A stretch of 64,000 bases of DNA from Spirosoma fluviale (GTDB taxonomy: Bacteria; Bacteroidota; Bacteroidia; Cytophagales; Spirosomataceae). The translations under genes were made by a program, and so were the position numbers. Below, in pieces: positions 29,497-37,593 of this stretch (its first letter is position 1; each line of letters starts with the position of its first letter). The notes under the pieces are model-generated. The model was not told the DNA's origin. It saw nothing but the letters and a program-made list of their open reading frames with translations, and did no database searches. The stretch is taken from contig CAMDJW010000004.1 of the NCBI GenBank assembly GCA_945901025.1, forward strand, positions 1 through 64,000, given 5' to 3'.

Positions 29497-30435
29497 ATGT
29501 CATTAGGAAGATTAGAGAAAATAGATTTAAGAACTTATTGGAAAAAAGAAGCTACTGACTTTACACCTTGGTTAGCAAAAGAAGAAAATATTCAACTCCT
29601 AAGTGAAACAATAGGCATTGAATTGGAGGTACAATCTCAAGAACAAAGTGTCGGGCCGTTTAGTGCGGACATACTTTGTAAAGATACAATGAATGACCAT
29701 TATGTATTAATTGAGAATCAATTAGAAAAAACGGACCATACTCATCTTGGACAATTAATGACTTATGCGGCTGGGTTGGATGCGGTAACAATAATATGGA
29801 TTGCTCAAAAATTTACGGAAGAACATCGTGCCGCATTAGATTGGTTGAATAGAATTACTGACGATACATTTAATTTCTTTGGAATTGAGATTGAATTATT
29901 TAAAATAGGAGATTCTAAACCGGCACCATTGTTTAATTTAGTTTCCAAACCAAATGATTGGTCAAAAGAAGTTAAAAGGTCTACATCAAATACAAGTGCG
30001 TCAAAAAACCAATTGGCGCAACAGAATTATTGGACGGAACTCAAATCGTATCTTGAAAAGAATAAGAGTATAATTAAGATGCAGACACCTCCTGCACAAC
30101 ATTGGACCAACATAACTATTGGAAAAAGTGATTTTAGAATTTCTGCAACTGTAAGTTCAAGAGATAAAACAATTGGCATTTGGTTAAATATTCTTGGGAG
30201 CAATGCAAAAGAAAATTTTGATAAACTATATGAAGCGGGATATGAAAAGTCAATAGATGAGGTGAATCATGATTTGAATTGGGATAGAATGGAGAGAAGG
30301 AAGATGTGTGCTGTAATTCTTAAAACCACAGGGGATTTTAGTGATACCAATGATTGGGATAATCAATTTGAATGGTTGAAAACGAACTTAGAGAAGTATT
30401 ATAAATTCTTTAAGCCAATTATTATGAAGTTTTAA
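29497..30435 (+). CDS. DUF4268 protein with restriction-endonuclease-like core
   Basis: A 312-residue protein. The N-terminal half carries a nuclease-like pattern, FSADILCKD then YVLIENQLEKTDHTHLGQLMTY, like the PD-(D/E)xK fold but with ENQ where E-x-K is usual. The C-terminal half (residues about 180-310) has the DUF4268 signature, with YWTELKSYL and WDRMERRKMCAVIL. Such proteins often accompany R-M and defence loci; function is unproven. It starts 12 bases after hsdR and ends 2 bases before the next gene, so it belongs to the R-M operon. Confidence 0.85.
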   Translation: MSLGRLEKIDLRTYWKKEATDFTPWLAKEENIQLLSETIGIELEVQSQEQSVGPFSADILCKDTMNDHYVLIENQLEKTDHTHLGQLMTYAAGLDAVTIIWIAQKFTEEHRAALDWLNRITDDTFNFFGIEIELFKIGDSKPAPLFNLVSKPNDWSKEVKRSTSNTSASKNQLAQQNYWTELKSYLEKNKSIIKMQTPPAQHWTNITIGKSDFRISATVSSRDKTIGIWLNILGSNAKENFDKLYEAGYEKSIDEVNHDLNWDRMERRKMCAVILKTTGDFSDTNDWDNQFEWLKTNLEKYYKFFKPIIMKF

Positions 30436-30437
30436 TC

Positions 30438-31178
30438 GTGAAATTTATTACCGGTGTTCTGTTTCTATTACTGGTATCATGTACCAAAGAGGAATCAATA
30501 ACACCTGATGCCGGTGATTACACCCCAACCACATCAAAGGGATACTTAATTAGACATACATACTACACATTGTCTTATTCGAACTCTGACAGACAATCTG
30601 AGTTTGCATATTATTATCTCACACCACAAAGTATTAAAGGTGGTCAATCTCGAACAGATGATTTTCGAATAGACCCATTAGTTAAATCGAATCCTGTGAG
30701 TAGTACTGCTTATCAAGGAAGCGGCTATGACCGTGGACATTTGTGTCCTGCCGCAGATATGGCTCTGAATCTGACATCTATGTCTGAGACATTCTACATG
30801 TCGAATATGTCACCAATGACACCAGCATTTAATAGAGGTATTTGGTCATCTGTTGAATCTTGGGTCAGAGAATCAGCACTTTCCAATGGTGGACTTTATG
30901 TGGTCACAGGACCTATTCTAAATGGAAGCTGTGGGGTTCTAAGTGGCGGGATAATTGTTCCATGTTCCTTTTATAAGATTGCTTTCAAAGGAGGGTCTAA
31001 TCCAAAGATAATTGGATTCATTTTATCTAATTCAGGGTCATCTTCACCTGTTAAAAATTTTGCGGTATCTGTAGATGAGATAGAGAAAAAGACAGGTATC
31101 GATTTCTTCCCACAATTGGAAGATGGAGTTGAGAATCAGATAGAAAGTGTGGTGAATTATAATGGTTGGAACTTATAA
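30438..31178 (+). CDS. Secreted DNA/RNA non-specific endonuclease (lipoprotein)
   Basis: A 246-residue protein of the NucA/Serratia nuclease family (beta-beta-alpha metal). It starts at GTG 30438, 2 bases after the upstream stop. The lipoprotein signal ends LLLVSC. The catalytic motif DRGH is in SGYDRGHLCPAADM, and the metal-binding Asn is in SNMSPMTPAFNRGIW. It probably degrades nucleic acid at the cell surface or in the periplasm. Its place directly behind an intracellular R-M operon is unusual: it could add an outer barrier to DNA or supply nutrients. Confidence 0.9.
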   Translation: MKFITGVLFLLLVSCTKEESITPDAGDYTPTTSKGYLIRHTYYTLSYSNSDRQSEFAYYYLTPQSIKGGQSRTDDFRIDPLVKSNPVSSTAYQGSGYDRGHLCPAADMALNLTSMSETFYMSNMSPMTPAFNRGIWSSVESWVRESALSNGGLYVVTGPILNGSCGVLSGGIIVPCSFYKIAFKGGSNPKIIGFILSNSGSSSPVKNFAVSVDEIEKKTGIDFFPQLEDGVENQIESVVNYNGWNL

Positions 31179-31257
31179 TTTGATATACCTTTAAATAAAT
31201 ATTTTAAACCTTTAATTTAAAATTATTTAAATTGATTCTATTGCAATTTTTGAAAGT

Positions 31258-32904
31258 ATGAAAAATTTGATTTTTTGTTTTGGAATAATTATTTGTTTCT
31301 CCTGTACTAAGCCGGACGAACCAACAAGTCAGGCTTCAAACGAAGAAGTAATCAAGTTTACAACAAATTTGGACTCGGAAACTTTAAACGTTGTTGATAC
31401 TCTTCCATTAAATATTTCTGTGACATCAAAACCTCCCTTAACAGGATTAATTTATTCAATTACTACCACATTCGTAGAAAATTCGAAACAGATTTACAAA
31501 TTAGATACAACATTAAATGTAGGTTCTTTATCCATTAAGATACCGGGTTTGAAAAATTCAGGGAATTATTCTGTATCAATTGTTGTATCATCAAAAGCCT
31601 CACTGACAAACAAAGCAAATAAAACAATAGCCGTCGTTAACAATCCATTAGGAAGATTTCAAGGTTACAAGGTTGATAAATTATTAAAACAGAAAGATGA
31701 AATTAATTATTGGAGAGATTGTGGAGTCGTTTGGGATGTTATTATGTACAAATTTGGACAGCCTGTTTCTGGTACCCAATGGAATGCTTTTATGCCACAA
31801 CTTATTGTTGGCGATTTTAATAATGATGGTTGGATAGATGTTTTTAATCCGGGAACCGGCTCATTTAATTCAAAAGTATTTGATAATTCCCAATGGTTAA
31901 TTTGGAATCCAATAACAAAAACATTTGATAATAAAAGATTATTTAATGACAAATCCTTAGTTTACTTTGGGGGTAATCAAAGAAGGTCTATTGCTTATGA
32001 TATAAATAAGGATGGATATACAGATGTGGTAATACTTGACCATGGTGATGATGTTGTTTCATCTCTTCCTCTACAGCCCGTTAGATTGGTTTTGTCTGAT
32101 GGTAAAGGTGGATATGACCTCAAGGATTTAAATGGAATCACTCCAACTTTGAGATATAATCATAGTGGTGATATTGGAGACTTAAATAATGATGGTTATC
32201 TTGATTTAGTGGTAGGAACAGGAGACATGTATATTTCTTGGGGAATACCTAATTATCCCTATTTTAGTAATAATGTTAGTGATTTTAATGTTTGGGATAA
32301 AAACAACTTTAATAAAGGAGGAGGTGGAGTCTATAATATTAAAATTGCAGATGTAAATAATGATGGATGGAACGATATAATTGAAGGCGCCAATGAAAAC
32401 AGCCCTGTCATTTCGCCATATTTACCTTTTACTTTAAGTAGTAGAATATTATATAATCAAGGCAAAGGGGTCTTTAATAATAATTCAATTACATTTTTAC
32501 CTTATAGAATAGAGAAATCATTAAATAGTGATTTTAAAATATTAGATTTTAATGGCGATGGTTTAAATGATTTAATATGTACGGGTGCTGTTGATTACGA
32601 CGATTTCTATATTTATTTATTAATACAAAATAAAGATGGAAGTTTTCAAATTAGTACATCTCCAATAGTTTATAATATAAATTCAAACCGGCGGTCAGGA
32701 AATGTGGGGTCATCGTGGAAACCTTGGTTGATATATTACGATTTCAATGGAGATGGAAAGAAGGATATTTCATATATAGACGCGCATAATTATTGGAATT
32801 CTTCATTGACAAGAAAATCTGTTTTTATAAGAACAGGCAATCAATTTATTGAGGATGATTTATATAAATACGATGTATTTCTAAATAGTATTAAGCCAAA
32901 ATAG
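31258..32904 (+). CDS. FG-GAP/VCBS repeat lipoprotein
   Basis: A 548-residue protein with a lipoprotein signal (FGIIICFSC). After a beta-sandwich-like N-terminal region (residues about 40-130), at least six calcium-binding repeats follow: DFNNDGWIDV, DINKDGYTDV, DLNNDGYLDL, DVNNDGWNDI, DFNGDGLNDL and DFNGDGKKDI. These DxDxDG loops form an integrin-like beta-propeller seen in cell-surface adhesion or binding proteins. It is located after the nuclease gene and is AT-rich like the rest of the element. The binding partner is unknown. Confidence 0.88.
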   Translation: MKNLIFCFGIIICFSCTKPDEPTSQASNEEVIKFTTNLDSETLNVVDTLPLNISVTSKPPLTGLIYSITTTFVENSKQIYKLDTTLNVGSLSIKIPGLKNSGNYSVSIVVSSKASLTNKANKTIAVVNNPLGRFQGYKVDKLLKQKDEINYWRDCGVVWDVIMYKFGQPVSGTQWNAFMPQLIVGDFNNDGWIDVFNPGTGSFNSKVFDNSQWLIWNPITKTFDNKRLFNDKSLVYFGGNQRRSIAYDINKDGYTDVVILDHGDDVVSSLPLQPVRLVLSDGKGGYDLKDLNGITPTLRYNHSGDIGDLNNDGYLDLVVGTGDMYISWGIPNYPYFSNNVSDFNVWDKNNFNKGGGGVYNIKIADVNNDGWNDIIEGANENSPVISPYLPFTLSSRILYNQGKGVFNNNSITFLPYRIEKSLNSDFKILDFNGDGLNDLICTGAVDYDDFYIYLLIQNKDGSFQISTSPIVYNINSNRRSGNVGSSWKPWLIYYDFNGDGKKDISYIDAHNYWNSSLTRKSVFIRTGNQFIEDDLYKYDVFLNSIKPK

Positions 32905-32933
32905 TAGCTTCCTGTAAATTAAACTAAGTGAGG

Positions 32934-33368
32934 TTAATCTTCTAAATCATCAACTTCATAATCACCAAGATTTAAGTCATCGTCTTCGAAGACATCTTCA
33001 TCTAAAATTGGGTCAAAATCTTGACTGGTGTCGGAAATATGAATGTTTCTCCGTGGATTGGTATAATACATTTCCTGATTAACATATTCAATATTTTGAT
33101 TGTTAATGGCGCATATAATTGAAAGGTTAAATATTAAATCGTTTATAGATGGACTAACTATCGCCACGTTTTCATCTTCTTTGATATTGAGCTCTTCAAG
33201 TACGGATTTAAATAATGCCTTGAAATATCTTATTTCCCGAATAAGGCCAAGTTCACTTATTATTCGTGGTGCATGTGGGTCTGTAAATGTAAGATTTAGT
33301 ACTTTAAATTCTTTAATATCATTAAGTGATAAGTCGGTGTTGATTTCCAATAAGCCAGGTATTTTCAT
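32934..33368 (-). CDS. Acidic hypothetical protein
   Basis: A 144-residue protein. Its last 35 residues are strongly acidic (FDPILDEDVFEDDDLNLGDY, then EVDDLED). The body is mixed alpha/beta with no recognised motif. Its ATG overlaps the stop of a 38-residue ORF (33365-33481) by 4 bases, so the two are probably translated together. Function unknown. Confidence 0.55.
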   Translation of the reverse strand: MKIPGLLEINTDLSLNDIKEFKVLNLTFTDPHAPRIISELGLIREIRYFKALFKSVLEELNIKEDENVAIVSPSINDLIFNLSIICAINNQNIEYVNQEMYYTNPRRNIHISDTSQDFDPILDEDVFEDDDLNLGDYEVDDLED

Positions 33369-33481
33369 TTGTTAATTTTCGTTTTAGCTTCATTCTTTAG
33401 GTTCTGAATTATCATTTTTGCCTGCAATTCTGTTATCATAACTTTCTTGGTCGTGGCCTTAATTTTATTGTTATTTATCAT
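33365..33481 (-). CDS. Small ORF, 38 residues, with KVMIT motif
   Basis: ATG at 33481, stop overlapping the next gene's ATG (ATGA). The product contains TKKVMITELQAKMIIQNLK, similar to KVMIITPSQMKRL in another small ORF at 34701-34862. The K-V/I-x-I-T-E-x-Q-x-K pattern resembles short segments common in phage-related proteins of this phylum. It is supported only by coupling and by this similarity. Confidence 0.45.
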   Translation of the reverse strand: MINNNKIKATTKKVMITELQAKMIIQNLKNEAKTKINK

Positions 33482-33943
33482 GTGATTCCTTTACAATAAA
33501 TATCAACAAAGACACCAATGTTTCAATTTTGGAAATTTTTTCTACCGGATTTTAGAATGGTTTTTGACCATTTTTTCTAAGCCAAAGGTTTTTAGGGTAA
33601 AGTCTAACTTTGAGGTAATTTTTCCAGCAGATTTTATTTCGACTTTTTTATTATCCCCCCTATTTTAAGGTAAAAAAGGGTATTGTTAATTTGGGATACA
33701 GGGGTAATGGCACCACTACCGGCACCTCATCCTGTAGGGAGTAGGGGTCGCGGTAGCAGCTTCTACCTTGACATCAATTTACCGGGACTATTTTGAATGT
33801 ATGAATGGGTAAAACCAATAAGGTTTTGGTGAATTCAAGTTCGACGTTAATTAGAATATTTTACCGGGAGACTTTTTGGTATTGGATAATCTTAGATAGA
33901 TTATTTATGGTGTTTTTGTCCCGGTATTATTTTTGTTTATAAA
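33482..33943. other. Non-coding region between small ORF and resolvase
   Basis: This 462-base stretch has no convincing ORF. It holds a short hairpin at 33556-33572 (AATGGT/ACCATT) followed by a T-run, which could terminate a plus-strand transcript. It also holds a locally GC-rich structured block at 33692-33770, listed separately. The rest is AT-rich. Confidence 0.6.
33692..33770. ncRNA. Candidate structured RNA or DNA element
   Basis: In an AT-rich gap, a GC-rich block shows nested pairing. The outer stem is TACAGG (33697-33702) with CCTGTA (33731-33736). It encloses an inner hairpin GGTAATGG with CCACTACC (one mismatch). A second hairpin, GGTAG with CTACC, lies at 33752-33767. It is downstream of a serine recombinase gene. 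It could be a small RNA, a leader, or a recombination/transfer site. Confidence 0.4.
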
Positions 33944-34624
33944 TTAATAACATGTTACCGTCAATGGGTTAAGTCTATCGATTAATCTTTTAACTGTTGC
34001 TGGCGTGAATTGAGAACCATTTCTTGTTTTATAACCTTCAGAATTTAAAAGTTGAGAAATCTTTGTCAGATTTATATTGCCATATTTTAAAATGTAGTGT
34101 TCGCAAAAGGTAATTGCAAGTCTCCATTTCTCATTATTCTCCTTATTTCTTTGTATTGATTGAATACCTTTTAGGCGACCTTCATTCGTAAAGTTTTGTG
34201 GTTTGCCAAGTATGATATTTTGAGATTTAAGTACATTTAATGCGTCTTTTGTCCTCTTTGAAATAAGTTCTCTTTCCCATTGTGCTACCGCACCAAAAAT
34301 TCCTAAAGTGAGAGTGTTTAATTCAGGTAATTCGATACATCTTATTTTAATACCCTTGTTTTTGAGTGTAAATAAAAATTCAACTTCTCTACTTAACCTG
34401 TCTAATTTTGTAACCAGTAAGGTGTAGTCATTTTGGGTGCATAAATCAATAACTTTTCCTAACCCTTTACGTTCATTCTTTTTACCTGATTCTTGTTCAA
34501 TGATTGTATCAATTAGATTACAATCATTTGATGATATAAATTGTCCAATTTTAACAATTTGTTCCTCAAGACCAAGATTTTGAGTACCGGTGGAAGTTCG
34601 AACATATCCTACATAATTTTCCAT
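33944..34624 (-). CDS. Small serine recombinase (resolvase/invertase family)
   Basis: A 226-residue recombinase. The N-terminal resolvase domain has the catalytic serine at residue 11 (GYVRTSTGTQ), LVTKLDRLSREVEFL with the conserved arginines, and the E-helix region IFGAVAQWERELISKRTKDAL. The C-terminus carries an HTH-like module (LTKISQLLNSEGYKTRNGSQFT). Such enzymes resolve cointegrates or invert DNA. It is separate from the large recombinase at the element's right end and may act on a local res or inversion site. Confidence 0.9.
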   Translation of the reverse strand: MENYVGYVRTSTGTQNLGLEEQIVKIGQFISSNDCNLIDTIIEQESGKKNERKGLGKVIDLCTQNDYTLLVTKLDRLSREVEFLFTLKNKGIKIRCIELPELNTLTLGIFGAVAQWERELISKRTKDALNVLKSQNIILGKPQNFTNEGRLKGIQSIQRNKENNEKWRLAITFCEHYILKYGNINLTKISQLLNSEGYKTRNGSQFTPATVKRLIDRLNPLTVTCY

Positions 34625-34700
34625 ATTCTTTGCTTTTGGCTAAGGTAAGCCTAACCGGTTTGCAAAACAAGAATGTCCGTTTTAGTTTTGATAAGTTCAT

Positions 34701-34862
34701 TTATTGATTGTTTTTCAAATGATTAATTGAATATACTTTAGTGTAACGGCACTCTTCCAATAGTTTAACATAACTATCTGCTAGTCTTTTCATTTGACTT
34801 GGTGTTATAATCATTACCTTCCTTTTTTTTGAGGGAAGTGATACGAGTTTTGTTAGTTTCAT
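34701..34862 (-). CDS. Small ORF, 53 residues, with KVMIIT motif
   Basis: ATG at 34862, TAA at 34701. The product contains KKRKVMIITPSQMKRLADSY and then VKLLEE, resembling the 38-residue ORF at 33365-33481. It lies between the resolvase and primase-like genes on the same strand. Too short for certainty, but the shared motif supports translation. Confidence 0.4.
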   Translation of the reverse strand: MKLTKLVSLPSKKRKVMIITPSQMKRLADSYVKLLEECRYTKVYSINHLKNNQ

Positions 34863-35063
34863 GGGATTTGTTTCTTAATAAATATCCCGATTTTATCGTA
34901 AAATGTAATAATGCGGTCTTACTTTAAACAAGGGACAATCCCTGTAATCATCCACATAATATCAAATACATGTAAAAATATGGTTTAGATGTATTTGAGG
35001 GGATAAAAACAGGGAAATCACCTTAATATAGAAGATTAACGCCAGTACGACATAAAATGCACT

Positions 35064-36380
35064 TTATGCACACATATTATTAGGGTTTTGGGGTATTAAT
35101 TCTTCCAAAATAAACGTCTTTTCCAACTCTAAATTTATTGAAGGTTTATCCCTATAGTTTCTAATTGTTTTGACGTCCATACCGGTAATATCCTTAATTG
35201 CATTATTGGTGATTTTCTTTCCTTCTACCTCTAATCTATCAATTGCTTCAGAAACCCTTATATGATTTTTATACCTTGTATATAATCCAAGTAATCGTTT
35301 TGCAATTAATTCTTTATCGACTGAGTTTAAATAACAGCAGTTATAATTCCAGTGAATTCTTCTTGTTTTAAATTTAATATATACAATTTGATTCCTATGA
35401 ATTTGTTCAACGGTGCTATTGAAATGCCGTATTAATTCCTTTGTTTCTAACTTAGGGAATGTAAAATAATTATTAATCAACCACATGTAAGAAAATATAT
35501 AATCTAATTCAATAGTGGGATTTAAGTGTAGAAGATAATTAATCATTGAAAAAAAAGTAAGATGTCTTTTTCCTTTAGGGATAATTCTTGGTATATACAT
35601 TTTCGCATATTCTACTTCTTTAATGTCAACTAATTCACTTTCTACTTCTACCTGTGTTGTGGTCTTAATAACCTTTAGAACTTCCTTGATGTGATATATC
35701 CGGTATTTCCTTTTGGTAATTGTATTACTATTTAAAATGTGGGAATTGAGATTAATAGAAAAAATTACCCCAACCGTATTACAGTGATTTCCCACTTTTT
35801 CATCCATGGTGAAATCTATGGCCAATGATGCATCCGGATTATAGTAGACATCATGGTCAGAAGATATAAACATTGTCCTTTCTATACCGGTGGCTTTAGT
35901 ATCAACTTTTTCTTCTCTAAATTCATTTAATCTTATTGAGTTCCAAATCATACTAAAGTTATCCTTAGTTATTTCGTTTTCAATTTGGATTATAATCGTA
36001 ATTCCTCTTCCTGAGGGTGAGATACAAACAAAGGAAACAAAGTCTCCATATCGATTTATAATCCTTTGTTTTTCACTTTGTACGTTTTCAACATTATCAA
36101 TGTCGAAATACATTAGTTGAGTAAATGACCGGAAGTTCTCGCCAAAGGAGTCACCGGATAATTTTCTTCCAATAGCCTCGACATGAGGTGTGATAAATGG
36201 AAGTGTCTTTTTAAGTTTATCATACCGAGGTTTGTCGGTAATCGATAGGTTTCTGAGATTCTCGTAAAAACCTATGTTTGGATTGTTCTTAACTAAAAGA
36301 ACAAATTCTGCGAGGGTGATGTACTTAATCGGTTGTTTTTGTAAGTTGATACCGCCCTCATTGTAATATGATATTTTCAT
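35064..36380 (-). CDS. VirE/BT4734-like N-terminal domain protein (primase-like)
   Basis: A 438-residue protein. Residues about 40-200 match the BT4734/VirE N-terminal domain found in replication proteins of Bacteroidota mobile elements: LMYFDIDNVENV, VCISPSGRGITIIIQ and GIERTMFISSDHDVYYNP. This is related to archaeo-eukaryotic primase-like modules. The C-terminal part is helical with an HTH-like end (ITNNAIKDITGMDVKTIRNYR). No helicase domain is fused. I chose ATG 36380 because a hairpin (36392-36427) lies just upstream, which marks a leader. It probably takes part in replication of the element. Confidence 0.75.
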   Translation of the reverse strand: MKISYYNEGGINLQKQPIKYITLAEFVLLVKNNPNIGFYENLRNLSITDKPRYDKLKKTLPFITPHVEAIGRKLSGDSFGENFRSFTQLMYFDIDNVENVQSEKQRIINRYGDFVSFVCISPSGRGITIIIQIENEITKDNFSMIWNSIRLNEFREEKVDTKATGIERTMFISSDHDVYYNPDASLAIDFTMDEKVGNHCNTVGVIFSINLNSHILNSNTITKRKYRIYHIKEVLKVIKTTTQVEVESELVDIKEVEYAKMYIPRIIPKGKRHLTFFSMINYLLHLNPTIELDYIFSYMWLINNYFTFPKLETKELIRHFNSTVEQIHRNQIVYIKFKTRRIHWNYNCCYLNSVDKELIAKRLLGLYTRYKNHIRVSEAIDRLEVEGKKITNNAIKDITGMDVKTIRNYRDKPSINLELEKTFILEELIPQNPNNMCA

Positions 36381-36391
36381 ATAAAATGAAA

Positions 36392-36427
36392 CCTCCGAAG
36401 AAGTGGGACGAACACAAACAACGGAGG
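36392..36427 (-). promoter_or_regulatory. Leader hairpin of the primase-like gene
   Basis: CCTCCG at 36392-36397 pairs with CGGAGG at 36422-36427, 12 bases upstream of the chosen start codon. It may modulate translation of this gene. Confidence 0.4.
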
Positions 36428-36673
36428 CCAATAAAAATCTTTATGTGTCCATAAAAAGGTTTTCGTCCAACCTTTGACACTTTACATAATATAAATATTC
36501 GGTTTTATAAAATCAAGCCCATGATTGAAAAAAAAAATTAAAAAATGTGCCCATACGATTAATATTGGCATCTTTTCTTCGTTTAAATTGAAGGAAGTGT
36601 AGGTTTATTGTAATGTTATAGGTATCTTTTTTGTTACTGGTCGAAAAATATTTTAAAAAATATTTGTAAGTTT

Positions 36674-36704
36674 TTTGGAAAGTACAACAATGTTATTACA
36701 TTTG
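36674..36704 (+). promoter_or_regulatory. Bacteroidota-type promoter
   Basis: TTTG at 36674-36677, 19 bases, then TACATTTG at 36697-36704. This is an exact match to the primary-sigma pattern TTTG-N19-TAnnTTTG. It lies 25 bases before the ATG at 36730. Confidence 0.75.
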
Positions 36705-36729
36705 TATCACCAAACAGAAAAAAGGTATT

Positions 36730-37374
36730 ATGTCATTCATTCAGGAGGTTCTTATTTACGGAAACGAAATTGTTCAGCACGCGCTGGATGCTGTGAATGG
36801 GTGTTCTGTTGAAGTACAGGAAGCATTGATATTGTTATTGCTTTCAAATGAAGAGTCAAATAAAGGAATGACGAAACAATTCTTTGAAGAAAATCCCAAG
36901 TTGAAAGGCATTCCACAAGTTCAAAGTGTGGTTGAGTTTATCTGCGAGGATAATTTTAAAGATAATGTCCCTTGTGATAATTCTAACATACATATTTGGA
37001 CTAAGTTAACAGAGGTAAAGCAAGGAATGATAGATTACTATACACACAATGTGTGTGAATCAAATGAAGGGGGTAAGTTTTATGAGTTTCATACGAAGTT
37101 CCTTCAAATGAGTCTTCAACTTAAGAGGTTGCGTATGGTAGTTCAACCGGAGTTCCATGTTATCAAGAACGTTCACCCGGTAAGTAAGATACCATACCTT
37201 TCAGTTAGAGGGTTCTGGCTTAATGATAATGACAAGAAGGTGAAGGTATTTACAAAGTCATTGGGCAGAGAAGACAGTTTTGTTGATGGTAAAAATGATG
37301 CTGAATTGATAAGGGAAGCGGCAAAGCAAATGCAGCAACTATCATTTGCCAAGTATCAAGAGTCATATAGTTAG
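36730..37374 (+). CDS. Hypothetical protein of the element's plus-strand module
   Basis: A 214-residue soluble protein with a helical N-terminus (VQEALILLLLSNEESNKG) and a strand-rich C-terminal region (VHPVSKIPYLSVRGFWLNDNDKKVKVF). No domain recognised. It has a clear promoter directly upstream and opens the plus-strand module that leads to the methyltransferase and the recombinases. Confidence 0.65.
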   Translation: MSFIQEVLIYGNEIVQHALDAVNGCSVEVQEALILLLLSNEESNKGMTKQFFEENPKLKGIPQVQSVVEFICEDNFKDNVPCDNSNIHIWTKLTEVKQGMIDYYTHNVCESNEGGKFYEFHTKFLQMSLQLKRLRMVVQPEFHVIKNVHPVSKIPYLSVRGFWLNDNDKKVKVFTKSLGREDSFVDGKNDAELIREAAKQMQQLSFAKYQESYS

Positions 37375-37380
37375 TGGTTT

Positions 37381-37401
37381 TTTTTATTCATAATGTAAGT
37401 C
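37381..37401 (+). repeat. 21-base direct repeat, copy A
   Basis: TTTTTATTCATAATGTAAGTC; identical to copy B (37540-37560) at 18 of 21 positions. Possible operator or promoter pair flanking a short leader. Confidence 0.45.
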
Positions 37402-37473
37402 TTTTAATAAGTTAAACATGTAGAAACAAGATAAATTTTAGACATCAATCAACTCGGGAGAGGGTGGATTGGT

Positions 37474-37499
37474 AATGGCCAGTGCTCCGTTAGGCCATT
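37474..37499 (+). promoter_or_regulatory. Leader hairpin before the ParB-methyltransferase gene
   Basis: AATGGCC at 37474-37480 pairs with GGCCATT at 37493-37499 across a 12-base loop. It lies between the two 21-base repeats and 95 bases before the start codon. Confidence 0.4.
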
Positions 37500-37539
37500 T
37501 GGATTTGAGGTGATACTTCAAATTAACTACGGTGCTCTT

Positions 37540-37560
37540 TTTTTATTCACTTTGTAAGTC
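37540..37560 (+). repeat. 21-base direct repeat, copy B
   Basis: TTTTTATTCACTTTGTAAGTC; partner of 37381-37401. It is located 34 bases upstream of the methyltransferase ATG. Confidence 0.45.
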
Positions 37561-37593
37561 AAAAATTAGAACTTACAAATAACACAAAGCAAA

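Larger units (their letters stand above)
36381..36729. other. Divergent control region between primase-like gene and 36730 gene
   Basis: This 349-base non-coding stretch serves two divergent genes. It contains the CCTCCG/CGGAGG hairpin at 36392-36427, a second hairpin AAAGGTT/AACCTTT near 36455-36476, an A/T-rich centre, and a good plus-strand promoter at 36674-36704. It could also carry operators or a replication site; none can be proven. Confidence 0.6.
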
